From Micromussa lordhowensis (Eukaryota > Cnidaria > Anthozoa > Scleractinia > Lobophylliidae), in the NCBI GenBank assembly GCA_964020085.1, contig CAXHUQ010001522.1:228332-292331 (forward strand): a DNA stretch of 64,000 nt. Reading direction: 5' to 3'. The translations under genes and the position numbers were made by a program. Positions 46,801 through 58,900 of this stretch are shown here, in pieces. The number at the start of each line of letters is the position of its first letter. Position 1 is the stretch's first letter. The notes below the pieces were generated by a model that saw only the letters and a program-made list of their open reading frames with translations, did no database searches and was not told the origin of the DNA.

Positions 46801-49550
46801 TTAGCCGAGCTTGACGCGTGTCGCAACTTGGCAAACTAATGGCACCAAAGCACTCCTGGGGTGGGTCCGCGTCCACATGCAAAGTTTCGGAGCTGCGCGA
46901 CATCTCGCACTATGCTAACCAGCCCGTTTGCTAATTAGCCGAACTTTGCGCGCGTCGCAACTTTGCAAACTAATACCACCAAAGCACTCCCGGGGTCGGT
47001 CCGGGTCCAAATGCGAAGTAACAGAGCTGCGCGAAATCTCGCACTATGCTAATCAGCCCGCAGATCCCCAGGCGTGGCCGGCTGGCTGACTCGTTAGCCG
47101 AGCTTGACGCGTGTCGCAACTTGGCAAACTAATGGCACCAAAGCACTCCTGGGGTGGGTCCGGGTCCACATGCAAAGTTTCGGAGCTGCGCGACATCTCG
47201 CACTATGCTAACCAGCCCGTTTGCTAATTAGCCGAACTTTGCGCGCGTCGCAACTTTGCAAACTAATACCACCAAAGCACTCCCGGGGTCGGTCCGGGTC
47301 CAAATGCGAAGTAACGGAGCTGCGCGAAATCTCGCACTATGCTAATCAGCCCGCAGATCCCCAGGGGTGGCCGGCTGGCTGACTCGTTAGCCGAGCTTGA
47401 CGCGTGTCGCAACTTGGCAAACTAATGGCACCAAAGCACTCCTGGGGTGGGTCCGGGTCCACATGCAAAGTTTCGGAGCTGCGCGACATCTCGCACTATG
47501 CTAACCAGCCCGTTTGCTAATTAGCCGAACTTTGCGCGCGTCGCAACTTTGCAAACTAATACCACCAAAGCACTCCCGGGGTCGGTCCGGGTCCAAATGC
47601 GAAGTATCGGAGCTGCGCGAAATCTCGCACTATGCTAATCAGCCCGCAGATCCCCAGGCGTGGCCGGCTGGCTGACTCGTTAGCCGAGCTTGACGCGTGT
47701 CGCAACTTGGCAAACTAATGGCACCAAAGCACTCCTGGGGTGGGTCCGCGTCCACATGCAAAGTTTCGGAGCTGCGCGACATCTCGCACTATGCTAACCA
47801 GCCCGTTTGCTAATTAGCCGAACTTTGCGCGCGTCGCAACTTTGCAAACTAATACCACCAAAGCACTCCCGGGGTCGGTCCGGGTCCAAATGCGAAGTAT
47901 CGGAGCTGCGCGAAATCTCGCACTATGCTAATCAGCCCGCAGATCCCCAGGCGTGGCCGGCTGGCTGACTCGTTAGCCGAGCTTGACGCGTGTCGCAACT
48001 TGGCAAACTAATGGCACCAAAGCACTCCTGGGGTGGCTCCGGGTCCACATGCAAAGTTTCGGAGCTGCGCGACATCTCGCACTATGCTAACCAGCCCGTT
48101 TGCTAATTAGCCGAACTTTGCGCGCGTCGCAACTTTGCAAACTAATACCACCAAAGCACTCCCGGGGTCGGTCCGGGTCCAAATGCGAAGTATCGGAGCT
48201 GCGCGAAATCTCGCACTATGCTAATCAGCCCGCAGATCCCCAGGCGTGGCCGGCTGGCTGACTCTTTAGCCGAGCTTGACGCGTGTCGCAACTTGGCAAA
48301 CTAATGGCACCAAAGCACTCCTGGGGTGGGTCCGCGTCCACATGCAAAGTTTCGGAGCTGCGCGACATCTCGCACTATGCTAACCAGCCCGTTTGCTAAT
48401 TAGCCGAACTTTGCGCGCGTCGCAACTTTGCAAACTAATACCACCAAAGCACTCCCGGGGTCGGTCCGGGTCCAAATGCGAAGTATCGGAGCTGCGCGAA
48501 ATCTCGCACTATGCTAATCAGCCCGCAGATCCCCAGGCGTGGCCGGCTGGCTGACTCGTTAGCCGAGCTTGACGCGTGTCGCAACTTGGCAAACTAATGG
48601 CACCAAAGCACTCCTGGGGTGGGTCCGCGTCCACATGCAAAGTTTCGGAGCTGCGCGACATCTCGCACTATGCTAACCAGCCCGTTTGCTAATTAGCCGA
48701 ACTTTGCGCGCGTCGCAACTTTGCAAACTAATACCACCAAAGCACTCCCGGGGTCGGTCCGGGTCCAAATGCGAAGTATCGGAGCTGCGCGAAATCTCGC
48801 ACTATGCTAATCAGCCCGCAGATCCCCAGGCGTGGCCGGCTGGCTGACTCGTTAGCCGAGCTTGACGCGTGTCGCAACTTGGCAAACTAATGGCACCAAA
48901 GCACTCCTGGGGTGGCTCCGGGTCCACATGCAAAGTTTCGGAGCTGCGCGACATCTCGCACTATGCTAACCAGCCCGTTTGCTAATTAGCCGAACTTTGC
49001 GCGCGTCGCAACTTTGCAAACTAATACCACCAAAGCACTCCCGGGGTCGGTCCGGGTCCAAATGCGAAGTATCGGAGCTGCGCGAAATCTCGCACTATGC
49101 TAATCAGCCCGCAGATCCCCAGGCGTGGCCGGCTGGCTGACTCTTTAGCCGAGCTTGACGCGTGTCGCAACTTGGCAAACTAATGGCACCAAAGCACTCC
49201 TGGGGTGGGTCCGCGTCCACATGCAAAGTTTCGGAGCTGCGCGACATCTCGCACTATGCTAACCAGCCCGTTTGCTAATTAGCCGAACTTTGCGCGCGTC
49301 GCAACTTTGCAAACTAATACCACCAAAGCACTCCCGGGGTCGGTCCGGGTCCAAATGCGAAGTATCGGAGCTGCGCGAAATCTCGCACTATGCTAATCAG
49401 CCCGCAGATCCCCAGGCGTGGCCGGCTGGCTGACTCGTTAGCCGAGCTTGACGCGTGTCGCAACTTGGCAAACTAATGGCACCAAAGCACTCCTGGGGTG
49501 GGTCCGCGTCCACATGCAAAGTTTCGGAGCTGCGCGACATCTCGCACTAT
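46801..49550. repeat. 879-bp (three-dimer) higher-order family 3
   Basis: A B variant ggtccgcgtcc (consensus ggtccgggtcc) occurs at 46870, 47749, 48335, 48628, 49214 and 49507. Pairs 46870/47749, 48335/49214 and 48628/49507 are 879 bp apart. Within the last two units, ggtggctcc in B (about 48.04 and 48.92 kb) and gactctttagc in A (about 48.26 and 49.14 kb) are also 879 bp apart. This is a third 879-bp unit type, confined to this part of the window. I see no differences between its last two copies at the marked sites. Confidence 0.85.
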
Positions 49551-52500
49551 GCTAACCAGCCCGTTTGCTAATTAGCCGAACTTTGCGCGCGTCGCAACTT
49601 TGCAAACTAATACCACCAAAGCACTCCCGGGGTCGGTCCGGGTCCAAATGCGAAGTATCGGAGCTGCGCGAAATCTCGCACTATGCTAATCAGCCCGCAG
49701 ATCCCCAGGCGTGGCCGGCTGGCTGACTCGTTAGCCGAGCTTGACGCGGGTCGCAACTTGGCAAACTAATGGCACCAAAGCACTCCTGGGGTGGGTCCGG
49801 GTCCACATGCAAAGTTTCGGAGCTGCGCGACATCTCGCACTATGCTAACCAGCCCGTTTGCTAATTAGCCGAACTTTGCGCGCGGCGCAACTTTGCAAAC
49901 TAATACCACCAAAGCACTCCCGGGGTCGGTCCGGGTCCAAATTCGAAGTATCGGAGCTGTGCGAAATCTCGCACTATGCTAATCAGCCCGCAGATCCCCA
50001 GGCGTGGCCGGCTTGCTGACTCGTTAGCCGAGCTTGACGCGTGTCGCAACTTGGCAAACTAATGGCACCAAAGCACTCCTGGGGTGGGTCCGGGTCCACA
50101 TGCAAAATTTCCGAGCTGCGCGACATCTCGCACTATGCTAACCAGCCCGTTTGCTAATTAGCCGAACTTTGCGCGCGTCGCAACTTTGCAAACTAATACC
50201 ACCAAAGCACTCCCGGGGTCGGTCCGGGTCCAAATGCGAAGTATCGGAGCTGCGCGAAATCTCGCACTATGCTAATCAGCCCGCAGATCCCCAGGCGTGG
50301 CCGGCTGGCTGACTCGTTAGCCGAGCTTGACGCGGGTCGCAACTTGGCAAACTAATGGCACCAAAGCACTCCTGGGGTGGGTCCGGGTCCACATGCAAAG
50401 TTTCGGAGCTGCGCGACATCTCGCACTATGCTAACCAGCCCGTTTGCTAATTAGCCGAACTTTGCGCGCGGCGCAACTTTGCAAACTAATACCACCAAAG
50501 CACTCCCGGGGTCGGTCCGGGTCCAAATTCGAAGTATCGGAGCTGTGCGAAATCTCGCACTATGCTAATCAGCCCGCAGATCCCCAGGCGTGGCCGGCTT
50601 GCTGACTCGTAAGCCGAGCTTGACGCGTGTCGCAACTTGGCAAACTAATGGCACCAAAGCACTCCTGGGGTGGGTCCGGGTCCACATGCAAAATTTCCGA
50701 GCTGCGCGACATCTCGCACTATGCTAACCAGCCCGTTTGCTAATTAGCCGAACTTTGCGCGCGTCGCAACTTTGCAAACTAATACCACCAAAGCACTCCC
50801 GGGGTCGGTCCGGGTCCAAATGCGAAGTATCGGAGCTGCGCGAAATCTCGCACTATGCTAATCAGCCCGCAGATCCCCAGGCGTGGCCGGCTGGCTGACT
50901 CGTTAGCCGAGCTTGACGCGTGTCGCAACTTGGCAAACTAATGGCACCAAAGCACTCCTGGGGTGGGTCCGGGTCCACATGCAAAGTTTCGGAGCTGCGC
51001 GACATCTCGCACTATCCTAACCAGCCCGTTTGCTAATTAGCCGAACTTTGCGCGCGTCGCAACTTTGCAAACTAATACCACAAAAGCACTCCCGGGGTCG
51101 GTCCGGGTCCAAATGCGAAGTATCGGAGCTGCGCGAAATCTCGCACTATGCTAATCAGCCCGCAGATCCCCAGGCGTGGCCGGCTGGCTGACTCGTTAGC
51201 CGAGCTTGACGCGTGTCGCAACTTGGCAAACTAATGGCACCAAAGCACTCCTGGGGTGGGTCCGGGTCCACATGCAAAGTTTCGGAGCTGCGCGACATCT
51301 TGCACTATGCTAACCAGCCCGTTTGCTAATTAGCCGAACTTTGCGCGCGTCGCAACTTTGCAAACTAATACCACCAAAGCACTCCCGGGGTCGGTCCGGG
51401 TCCAAATGCGAAGTATCAGAGCTGCGCGAAATCTCGCACTATGCTAATCAGCCCGCAGATCCCCAGGCGTGGCCGGCTGGCTGACTCGTTAGCCGAGCTT
51501 GACGCGTGTCGCAACTTGGCAAACTAATGGCACCAAAGCACTCCTGGGGTGGGTCCGGGTCCACATGCAAAGTTTCGAAGCTGCGAGACATCTCGCACTA
51601 TGCTAACCAGCCCGTTTGCTAATTAGCCGAACTTTGCGCGCGTCGCAACTTTGCAAACTAATACCACCAAAGCACTCCCGGGGTCGGTCCGGGTCCAAAT
51701 GCGAAGTATCGGAGCTGCGCGAAATCTCGCACTATGCTAATCAGCCCGCAGATCCCCAGGCGTGGCCGGCTGGCTGACTCGTTAGCCGAGCTTGACGCGT
51801 GTCGCAACTTGGCAAACTAATGGCACCAAAGCACTCCTGGGGTGGGTCCGGGTCCACATGCAAAGTTTCGGAGCTGCGCGACATCTCGCACTATGCTAAC
51901 CAGCCCGTTTGCTAATTAGCCGAACTTTGCGCGCGTCGCAACTTTGCAAACTAATACCACCAAAGCACTCCCGGGGTCGGTCCGGGTCCAAATGCGAAGT
52001 ATCGGAGCTGCGCGAAATCTCGCACTATGCTAATCAGCCCGCAGATCCCCAGGCGTGGCCGGCTGGCTGACTCGTTAGCCGAGCTTGACGCGTGTCGCAA
52101 CTTGGCAAACTAATGGCACCAAAGCACTCCTGGGGTGGGTCCGGGTCCACATGCAAAGTTTCGGAGCTGCGCGACATCTCGCACTATGCTAACCAGCCCG
52201 TTTGCTAATTAGCCGAACTTTGCGCGCGTCGCAACTTTGCAAACTAATACCACCAAAGCACTCCCGGGGTCGGTCCGGGTCCAAATGCGAAGTATCGGAG
52301 CTGCGCGAAATCTCGCACTATGCTAATCAGCCCGCAGATCCCCAGGCGTGGCCGGCTGGCTGACTCGTTAGCCGAGCTTGACGCGTGTCGCAACTTGGCA
52401 AACAAATGGCACCAAAGCACTCCTGGGGTGGGTCCGGGTCCACATGCAAAGTTTCGGAGCTACGCGACATCTCGCCCTATGCTAACCAGCCCGTTTGCTA

Positions 52501-55500
52501 ATTAGCCGAACTTTGCGCGCATCGCAACTTTGCAAACTAATACCACCAAAGCACTCCCGGGGTCGGTCCGGGTCCAAATGCGAAGTATCGGAGCTGCGCG
52601 AAATCTCGCACTATGCTAATCAGCCCGCAGATCCCCAGGCGTGGCCGGCTGGCTGACTCGTTAGCCGAGCTTGACGCGTGTCGCAACTTGGCAAACTAAT
52701 GGCACCAAAGCACTCCTGGGGTGGGTCCGGGTCCACATGCAAAGTTTCGGAGCTGCGCGACATCTCGCACTATGCTAACCAGCCCGTTTGCTAATTAGCC
52801 GAACTTTGCGCGCGTCGCAACTTTGCAAACTAATACCACCAAAGCACTGCCGGGGTCGGTCCGGGTCCAAATGCGAAGTAACGGAGCTGCGCGAAATCTC
52901 GCACTATGCTAATCAGCCCGCAGATCCCCAAGGGTGGCCGGCTGGCTGACTCGTTAGCCGAGCTTGACGCGTGTCGCAACTTGGCAAACTAATGGCACCA
53001 AAGCACTCCTGGGGTGGGTCCGGGTCCACATGCAAAGTTTCAGAGCTGCGCGACATCTCGCACTATGCTAACCAGCCCGTTTGCTAATTAGCCGAACTTT
53101 GCGCGCGTCGCAACTTTGCAAACTAATACCACCAAAGCACTCCCGGGGTCGGTCCGGGTCCAAATGCGAAGTATCGGAGCTGCGCGAAATCTCGCACTAT
53201 GCTAATCAGCCCGCAGATCCCCAGGCGTGGCCGGCTGGCTGACTCGTTAGCCGAGCTTGACGCGTGTCGCAACTTGGCAAACTAATGGCACCAAAGCACT
53301 CCTGGGGTGGGTCCGGGTCCACATGCAAAGTTTCGGAGCTGCGCGACATCTCGCACTATGCTAACCAGCCCGTTTGCTAATTAGCCGAACTTTGCGCGCG
53401 TCGCAACTTTGCAAACTAATACCACCAAAGCACTCCCGGGGTCGGTCCGGGTCCAAATGCGAAGTATCGGAGCTGCGCGAAATCTCGCACTATGCTAATC
53501 AGCCCGCAGATCCCCAGGCGTGGCCGGCTGGCTGACTCGTTAGCCGAGCTTGACGCGTGTCGCAACTTGGCAAACTAATGGCACCAAAGCACTCCTGGGG
53601 TGGGTCCGGGTCCACATGCAAAGTTTCGGAGCTGCGCGACATCTCGCACTATGCTAACCAGCCCGTTTGCTAATTAGCCGAACTTTGCGCGCGTCGCAAC
53701 TTTGCAAACTAATACCACCAAAGCACTCCCGGGGTCGGTCCGGGTCCAAATGCGAAGTATCGGAGCTGCGCGAAATCTCGCACTATGCTAATCAGCCCGC
53801 AGATCCCCAGGCGTGGCCGGCTGGCTGACTCGTTAGCCGAGCTTGACGCGTGTCGCAACTTGGCAAACAAATGGCACCAAAGCACTCCTGGGGTGGGTCC
53901 GGGTCCACATGCAAAGTTTCGGAGCTACGCGACATCTTGCACTATGCTAACCAGCCCGTTTGCTAATTAGCCGAACTTTGCGCGCATCGCAACTTTGCAA
54001 ACTAATACCACCAAAGCACTCCCGGGGTCGGTCCGGGTCCAAATGCGAAGTATCGGAGCTGCGCGAAATCTCGCACTATGCTAATCAGCCCGCAGATCCC
54101 CAGGCGTGGCCGGCTGGCTGACTCGTTAGCCGAGCTTGACGCGGGTCGCAACTTGGCAAACTAATGGCACCAAAGCACTCCTGGGGTGGGTCCGGGTCCA
54201 CATGCAAAGTTTCGGAGCTGCGCGACATCTCGCACTATGCTAACCAGCCCGTTTGCTAATTAGCCGAACTTTGCGCGCGTCGCAACTTTGCAAACTAATA
54301 CCACCAAAGCACTCCCGGGGTCGGTCCGGGTCCAAATGCGAAGTATCGGAGCTGCGCGAAATCTCGCACTATGCTAATCAGCCCGCAGATCCCCAGGCGT
54401 GGCCGGCTGGCTGACTCGTTAGCCGAGCTTGACGCGGGTCGCAACTTGGCAAACTAATGGCACCAAAGCACTCCTGGGGTGGGTCCGGGTCCACATGCAA
54501 AGTTTCGGAGCTGCGCGACATCTCGCACTATGCTAACCAGCCCGTTTGCTAATTAGCCGAACTTTGCGCGCGGCGCAACTTTGCAAACTAATACCACCAA
54601 AGCACTCCCGGGGTCGGTCCGGGTCCAAATTCGAAGTATCGGAGCTGTGCGAAATCTCGCACTATGCTAATCAGCCCGCAGATCCCCAGGCGTGGCCGGC
54701 TTGCTGACTCGTTAGCCGAGCTTGACGCGTGTCGCAACTTGGCAAACTAATGGCACCAAAGCACTCCTGGGGTGGGTCCGGGTCCACATGCAAAATTTCC
54801 GAGCTGCGCGACATCTCGCACTATGCTAACCAGCCCGTTTGCTAATTAGCCGAACTTTGCGCGCGTCGCAACTTTGCAAACTAATACCACCAAAGCACTC
54901 CCGGGGTCGGTCCGGGTCCAAATGCGAAGTATCGGAGCTGCGCGAAATCTCGCACTATGCTAATCAGCCCGCAGATCCCCAGGCGTGGCCGGCTGGCTGA
55001 CTCGTTAGCCGAGCTTGACGCGGGTCGCAACTTGGCAAACTAATGGCACCAAAGCACTCCTGGGGTGGGTCCGGGTCCACATGCAAAGTTTCGGAGCTGC
55101 GCGACATCTCGCACTATGCTAACCAGCCCGTTTGCTAATTAGCCGAACTTTGCGCGCGGCGCAACTTTGCAAACTAATACCACCAAAGCACTCCCGGGGT
55201 CGGTCCGGGTCCAAATTCGAAGTATCGGAGCTGTGCGAAATCTCGCACTATGCTAATCAGCCCGCAGATCCCCAGGCGTGGCCGGCTTGCTGACTCGTAA
55301 GCCGAGCTTGACGCGTGTCGCAACTTGGCAAACTAATGGCACCAAAGCACTCCTGGGGTGGGTCCGGGTCCACATGCAAAATTTCCGAGCTGCGCGACAT
55401 CTCGCACTATGCTAACCAGCCCGTTTGCTAATTAGCCGAACTTTGCGCGCGTCGCAACTTTGCAAACTAATACCACCAAAGCACTCCCGGGGTCGGTCCG

Positions 55501-55562
55501 GGTCCAAATGCGAAGTATCGGAGCTGCGCGAAATCTCGCACTATGCTAATCAGCCCGCAGAT
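49551..55562. repeat. 16-dimer (4,688-bp) duplication block
   Basis: The pair of dimers with gcgggtcgc/gcgcggcgc, attcgaag/gctgtgcga and atttccgag occurs twice around 49.7-50.7 kb and again at 54.4-55.4 kb. The atttccgag sites are at 50107 and 50693, and at 54795 and 55381, both 4,688 bp apart. The private variant gactcgtaagc (50611 and 55299) is also exactly 4,688 bp apart. The interval between holds near-consensus dimers. The right limit coincides with the left breakpoint of segmental-duplication copy 2 (between about 55,503 and 55,562). Confidence 0.85.
52320..53990. repeat. Five-dimer (1,465-bp) local duplication
   Basis: Two dimers, at about 52.3-52.5 and 53.8-54.0 kb, share rare variants: ggcaaacaaatgg and gagctacgcga in B plus gcgcatcgc at its end. 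They lie 1,465 bp (five dimers) apart. The caaacaaa change removes a taa stop that interrupts one frame in most units, which is why a 61-codon open frame appears at both places (52320-52505 and 53785-53970). That frame has no sign of being a gene. The two copies differ in tctcgcccta against tcttgcacta. Confidence 0.8.
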
Positions 55563-55970
55563 ACCCAGGCATGGCCGGCTGGCTGACTCGTTAGCCGAGC
55601 TTGACGCGTGTCGCAACTTGGCAAACTAATGGCACCAAAGCACTCCTGGGGTGGGTCCGGGTCCACATCCAAAGTTTCGGAGCTGTGCGACATCTCGCAC
55701 TCCCGGGGTCGGTCCGGGTCCAAATGCGAAGTATTGGAGCTGCGCGAAATCTCGCACTATGCTAATCAGCCCGCAGATCCCCAGGCGTGGCCGGCTGGCT
55801 GACTCGTTAGCCGAGCTTGACGCGTGTCGCAACTTGGCAAACTAATGGCACCAAAGCACTCCTGGGGTGGGTCCGGGTCCACATGCAAAGTTTCGGAGCT
55901 GCGCGACATCTCGCACTATGCTAACCAGCCCGTTTGCTAATTAGCCGAACTTTGCGCGCGTCGCAACTTT
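55462..55970. repeat. Dimer pair shortened by a 77-bp deletion, copy 2
   Basis: This has the same 77-bp deletion as at 34150-34658, with the junction at 55700/55701 and a 216-bp fused monomer at 55621-55836. The next intact A start is 55971, which is 509 bp after 55462. The breakpoint, the flanking catccaaag/gctgtgcga and gtattgg marks and the downstream sequence are all identical, so this is a copied deletion and not an independent event. Upstream of about 55,503 the two sites differ. Confidence 0.95.
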
Positions 55971-58900
55971 GCAAACTAATACCACCAAAGCACTCCCGGG
56001 GTCGGTCCAGGTCCAAATGCGAAGTATCGGAGCTGCGCGAAATCTCGCACTATGCTAATCAGCCTGCAGATCCCCAGGCGTGGCCGGCTGGCTGACTCGT
56101 TAGCCGAGCTTGATGCGTGTCGCAACTTGGCAAACTAATGGCACCAAAGCACTCCTGGGGTGGGTCCGGGTCCACATGCAAAGTTTCGGAGCTGCGCGAC
56201 ATCTCGCACTATGCTAACCAGCCCGTTTGCTAATTAGCCGAACTTTGCGCGCGTCGCAACTTTGCAAACTAATACCACCAAAGCACTCCCGGGGTCGGTC
56301 CAGGTCCAAATGCGAAGTATCGGAGCTGCGCGAAATCTCGCACTATGCTAATCAGCCCGCAGATACCCAGGCATGGCCGGCTGGCTGACTCGTTAGCCGA
56401 GCTTGACGCGTGTCGCAACTTGGCAAACTAATGGCACCAAAGCACTCCTGGGGTGGGTCCGGGTCCACATCCAAAGTTTCGGAGCTGTGCGACATCTCGC
56501 ACTATGCTAACCAGCCCGTTTGCTAATTAGCCGAACTTTGCGCGCGTCGCAACTTTGCAAACTAATACCACCAAAGCACTCCCGGGGTCGGTCCGGGTCC
56601 AAATGCGAAGTATTGGAGCTGCGCGAAATCTCGCACTATGCTAATCAGCCCGCAGATCCCCAGGCGTGGCCGGCTGGCTGACTCGTTAGCCGAGCTTGAC
56701 GCGTGTCGCAACTTGGCAAACTAATGGCACCAAAGCACTCCTGGGGTGGGTCCGGGTCCACATGCAAAGTTTCGGAGCTGCGCGACATCTCGCACTATGC
56801 TAACCAGCCCGTTTGCTAATTAGCCGAACTTTGCGCGCGTCGCAACTTTGCAAACTAATACCACCAAAGCACTCCCGGGGTCGGTCCAGGTCCAAATGCG
56901 AAGTATCGGAGCTGCGCGAAATCTCGCACTATGCTAATCAGCCTGCAGATCCCCAGGCGTGGCCGGCTGGCTGACTCGTTAGCCGAGCTTGATGCGTGTC
57001 GCAACTTGGCAAACTAATGGCACCAAAGCACTCCTGGGGTGGGTCCGGGTCCACATGCAAAGTTTCGGAGCTGCGCGACATCTCGCACTATGCTAACCAG
57101 CCCGTTTGCTAATTAGCCGAACTTTGCGCGCGTCGCAACTTTGCAAACTAATACCACCAAAGCACTCCCGGGGTCGGTCCGGGTCCAAATGCGAAGTATC
57201 GGAGCTGCGCGAAATCTCGCACTATGCTAATCAGCCCGCAGATCCCCAGGCGTGGCCGGCTGGCTGACTCGTTAGCCGAGCTTGACGCGTGTCGCAACTT
57301 GGCAAACTAATGGCACCAAAGCACTGCTGGGGTGGGTCCGGGTCCACATGCAAAGTTTCGGAGCTGCGCGACATCTCGCACTATGCTAACCAGCCCGTTT
57401 GCTAATTAGCCGAACTTTGCGCGCGTCGCAACTTTGCAAACTAATACCACCAAAGCACTCCCGGGGTCGGTCTGGGTCCAAATGCGAAGTATCGGAGCTG
57501 CGCGAAATCTCGCACTATGCTAATCAGCCCGCAGATCCCCAAGCGTGGCCGGCTGGCTGACTCGTTAGCCGAGCTTGACGCGTGTCGCAACTTGGCAAAC
57601 TAATGGCACCAAAGCACTCCTGGGGTGGGTCCGGGTCCACATGCAAAGTTTTGGAGCTGCGCGACATCTCGCACTATGCTAACCAGCCCGTTTGCTAATT
57701 AGCCGAACTTTGCGCGCGTCGCAACTTTGCAAACTAATACCACCAAAGCACTCCCGGGGTCGGTCCGGGTCCAAATGCGAAGTATCGGAGCTGCGCGAAA
57801 TCTCGCACTATGCTAATCAGCCCGCAGATCCCCAGGCGTGGCCGGCTGGCTGACTCGTTAGCCGAGCTTGACGCGTGTCGCAACTTGGCAAACTAATGGC
57901 ACCAAAGCACTGCTGGGGTGGGTCCGGGTCCACATGCAAAGTTTCGGAGCTGCGCGACATCTCGCACTATGCTAACCAGCCCGTTTGCTAATTAGCCGAA
58001 CTTTGCGCGCGTCGCAACTTTGCAAACTAATACCACCAAAGCACTCCCGGGGTCGGTCCGGGTCCAAATGCGAAGTATCGGAGCTGCGGGAAATCTCGCA
58101 CTATGCTAATCAGCCCGCAGATCCCCAGGCGTGGCCGGCTGGCTGACTCGTTAGCCGAGCTTGACGCGTGTCGCAACTTGGCAAACTAATGGCACCAAAG
58201 CACTCCTGGGGTGGGTCCGGGTCCACATGCAAAGTTTTGGAGCTGCGCGACATCTCGCACTATGCTAACCAGCCCGTTTGCTAATTAGCCGAACTTTGCG
58301 CGCGTCGCAACTTTGCAAACTAATACCACCAAAGCACTCCCGGGGTCGGTCCGGGTCCAAATGCGAAGTATCGGAGCTGCGCGAAATCTTGCACTATGCT
58401 AATCAGCCCGCAGATCCCCAGGCGTGGCCGGCTGGCTGACTCGTTAGCCGAGCTTGACGCGTGTCGCAACTTGGCAAACTAATGGCACCAAAGCACTCCT
58501 GGGGTGGGTCCGGGTCCACATGCAAAGTTTCGGAGCTGCGCGACATCTCGCACTATGCTAACCAGCCCGTTTACTAATTAGCCGAACTTTGCGCGCGTCG
58601 CAACTTTGCAAACTAATACCACCAAAGCACTCCCGGGGTCGGTCCGGGTCCAAATGCGAAGTATCGGAGCTGCGCGAAATCTCGCACTATGCTAATCACC
58701 CCGCAGATCCCCAGGCGTGGCCGGCTGGCTGACTCGTTAGCCGAGCTTGACGCGTGTCGCAACTTGGCAAACTAATGGCACCAAAGCACTCCTGGGGTGG
58801 GTCCGGGTCCACATGCAAAGTTTCGGAGCTGTGCGACATCTCGCACTATGCTAACCAGCCCGTTTGCTAATTAGCCGAACTTTGCGCGCGTCGCAACTTT

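Noticed and set aside
52320..53970. Two identical-start 61-codon frames five dimers apart
   Set aside because: They are opened by the caaacaaa substitution that removes a taa. They consist of satellite sequence only.
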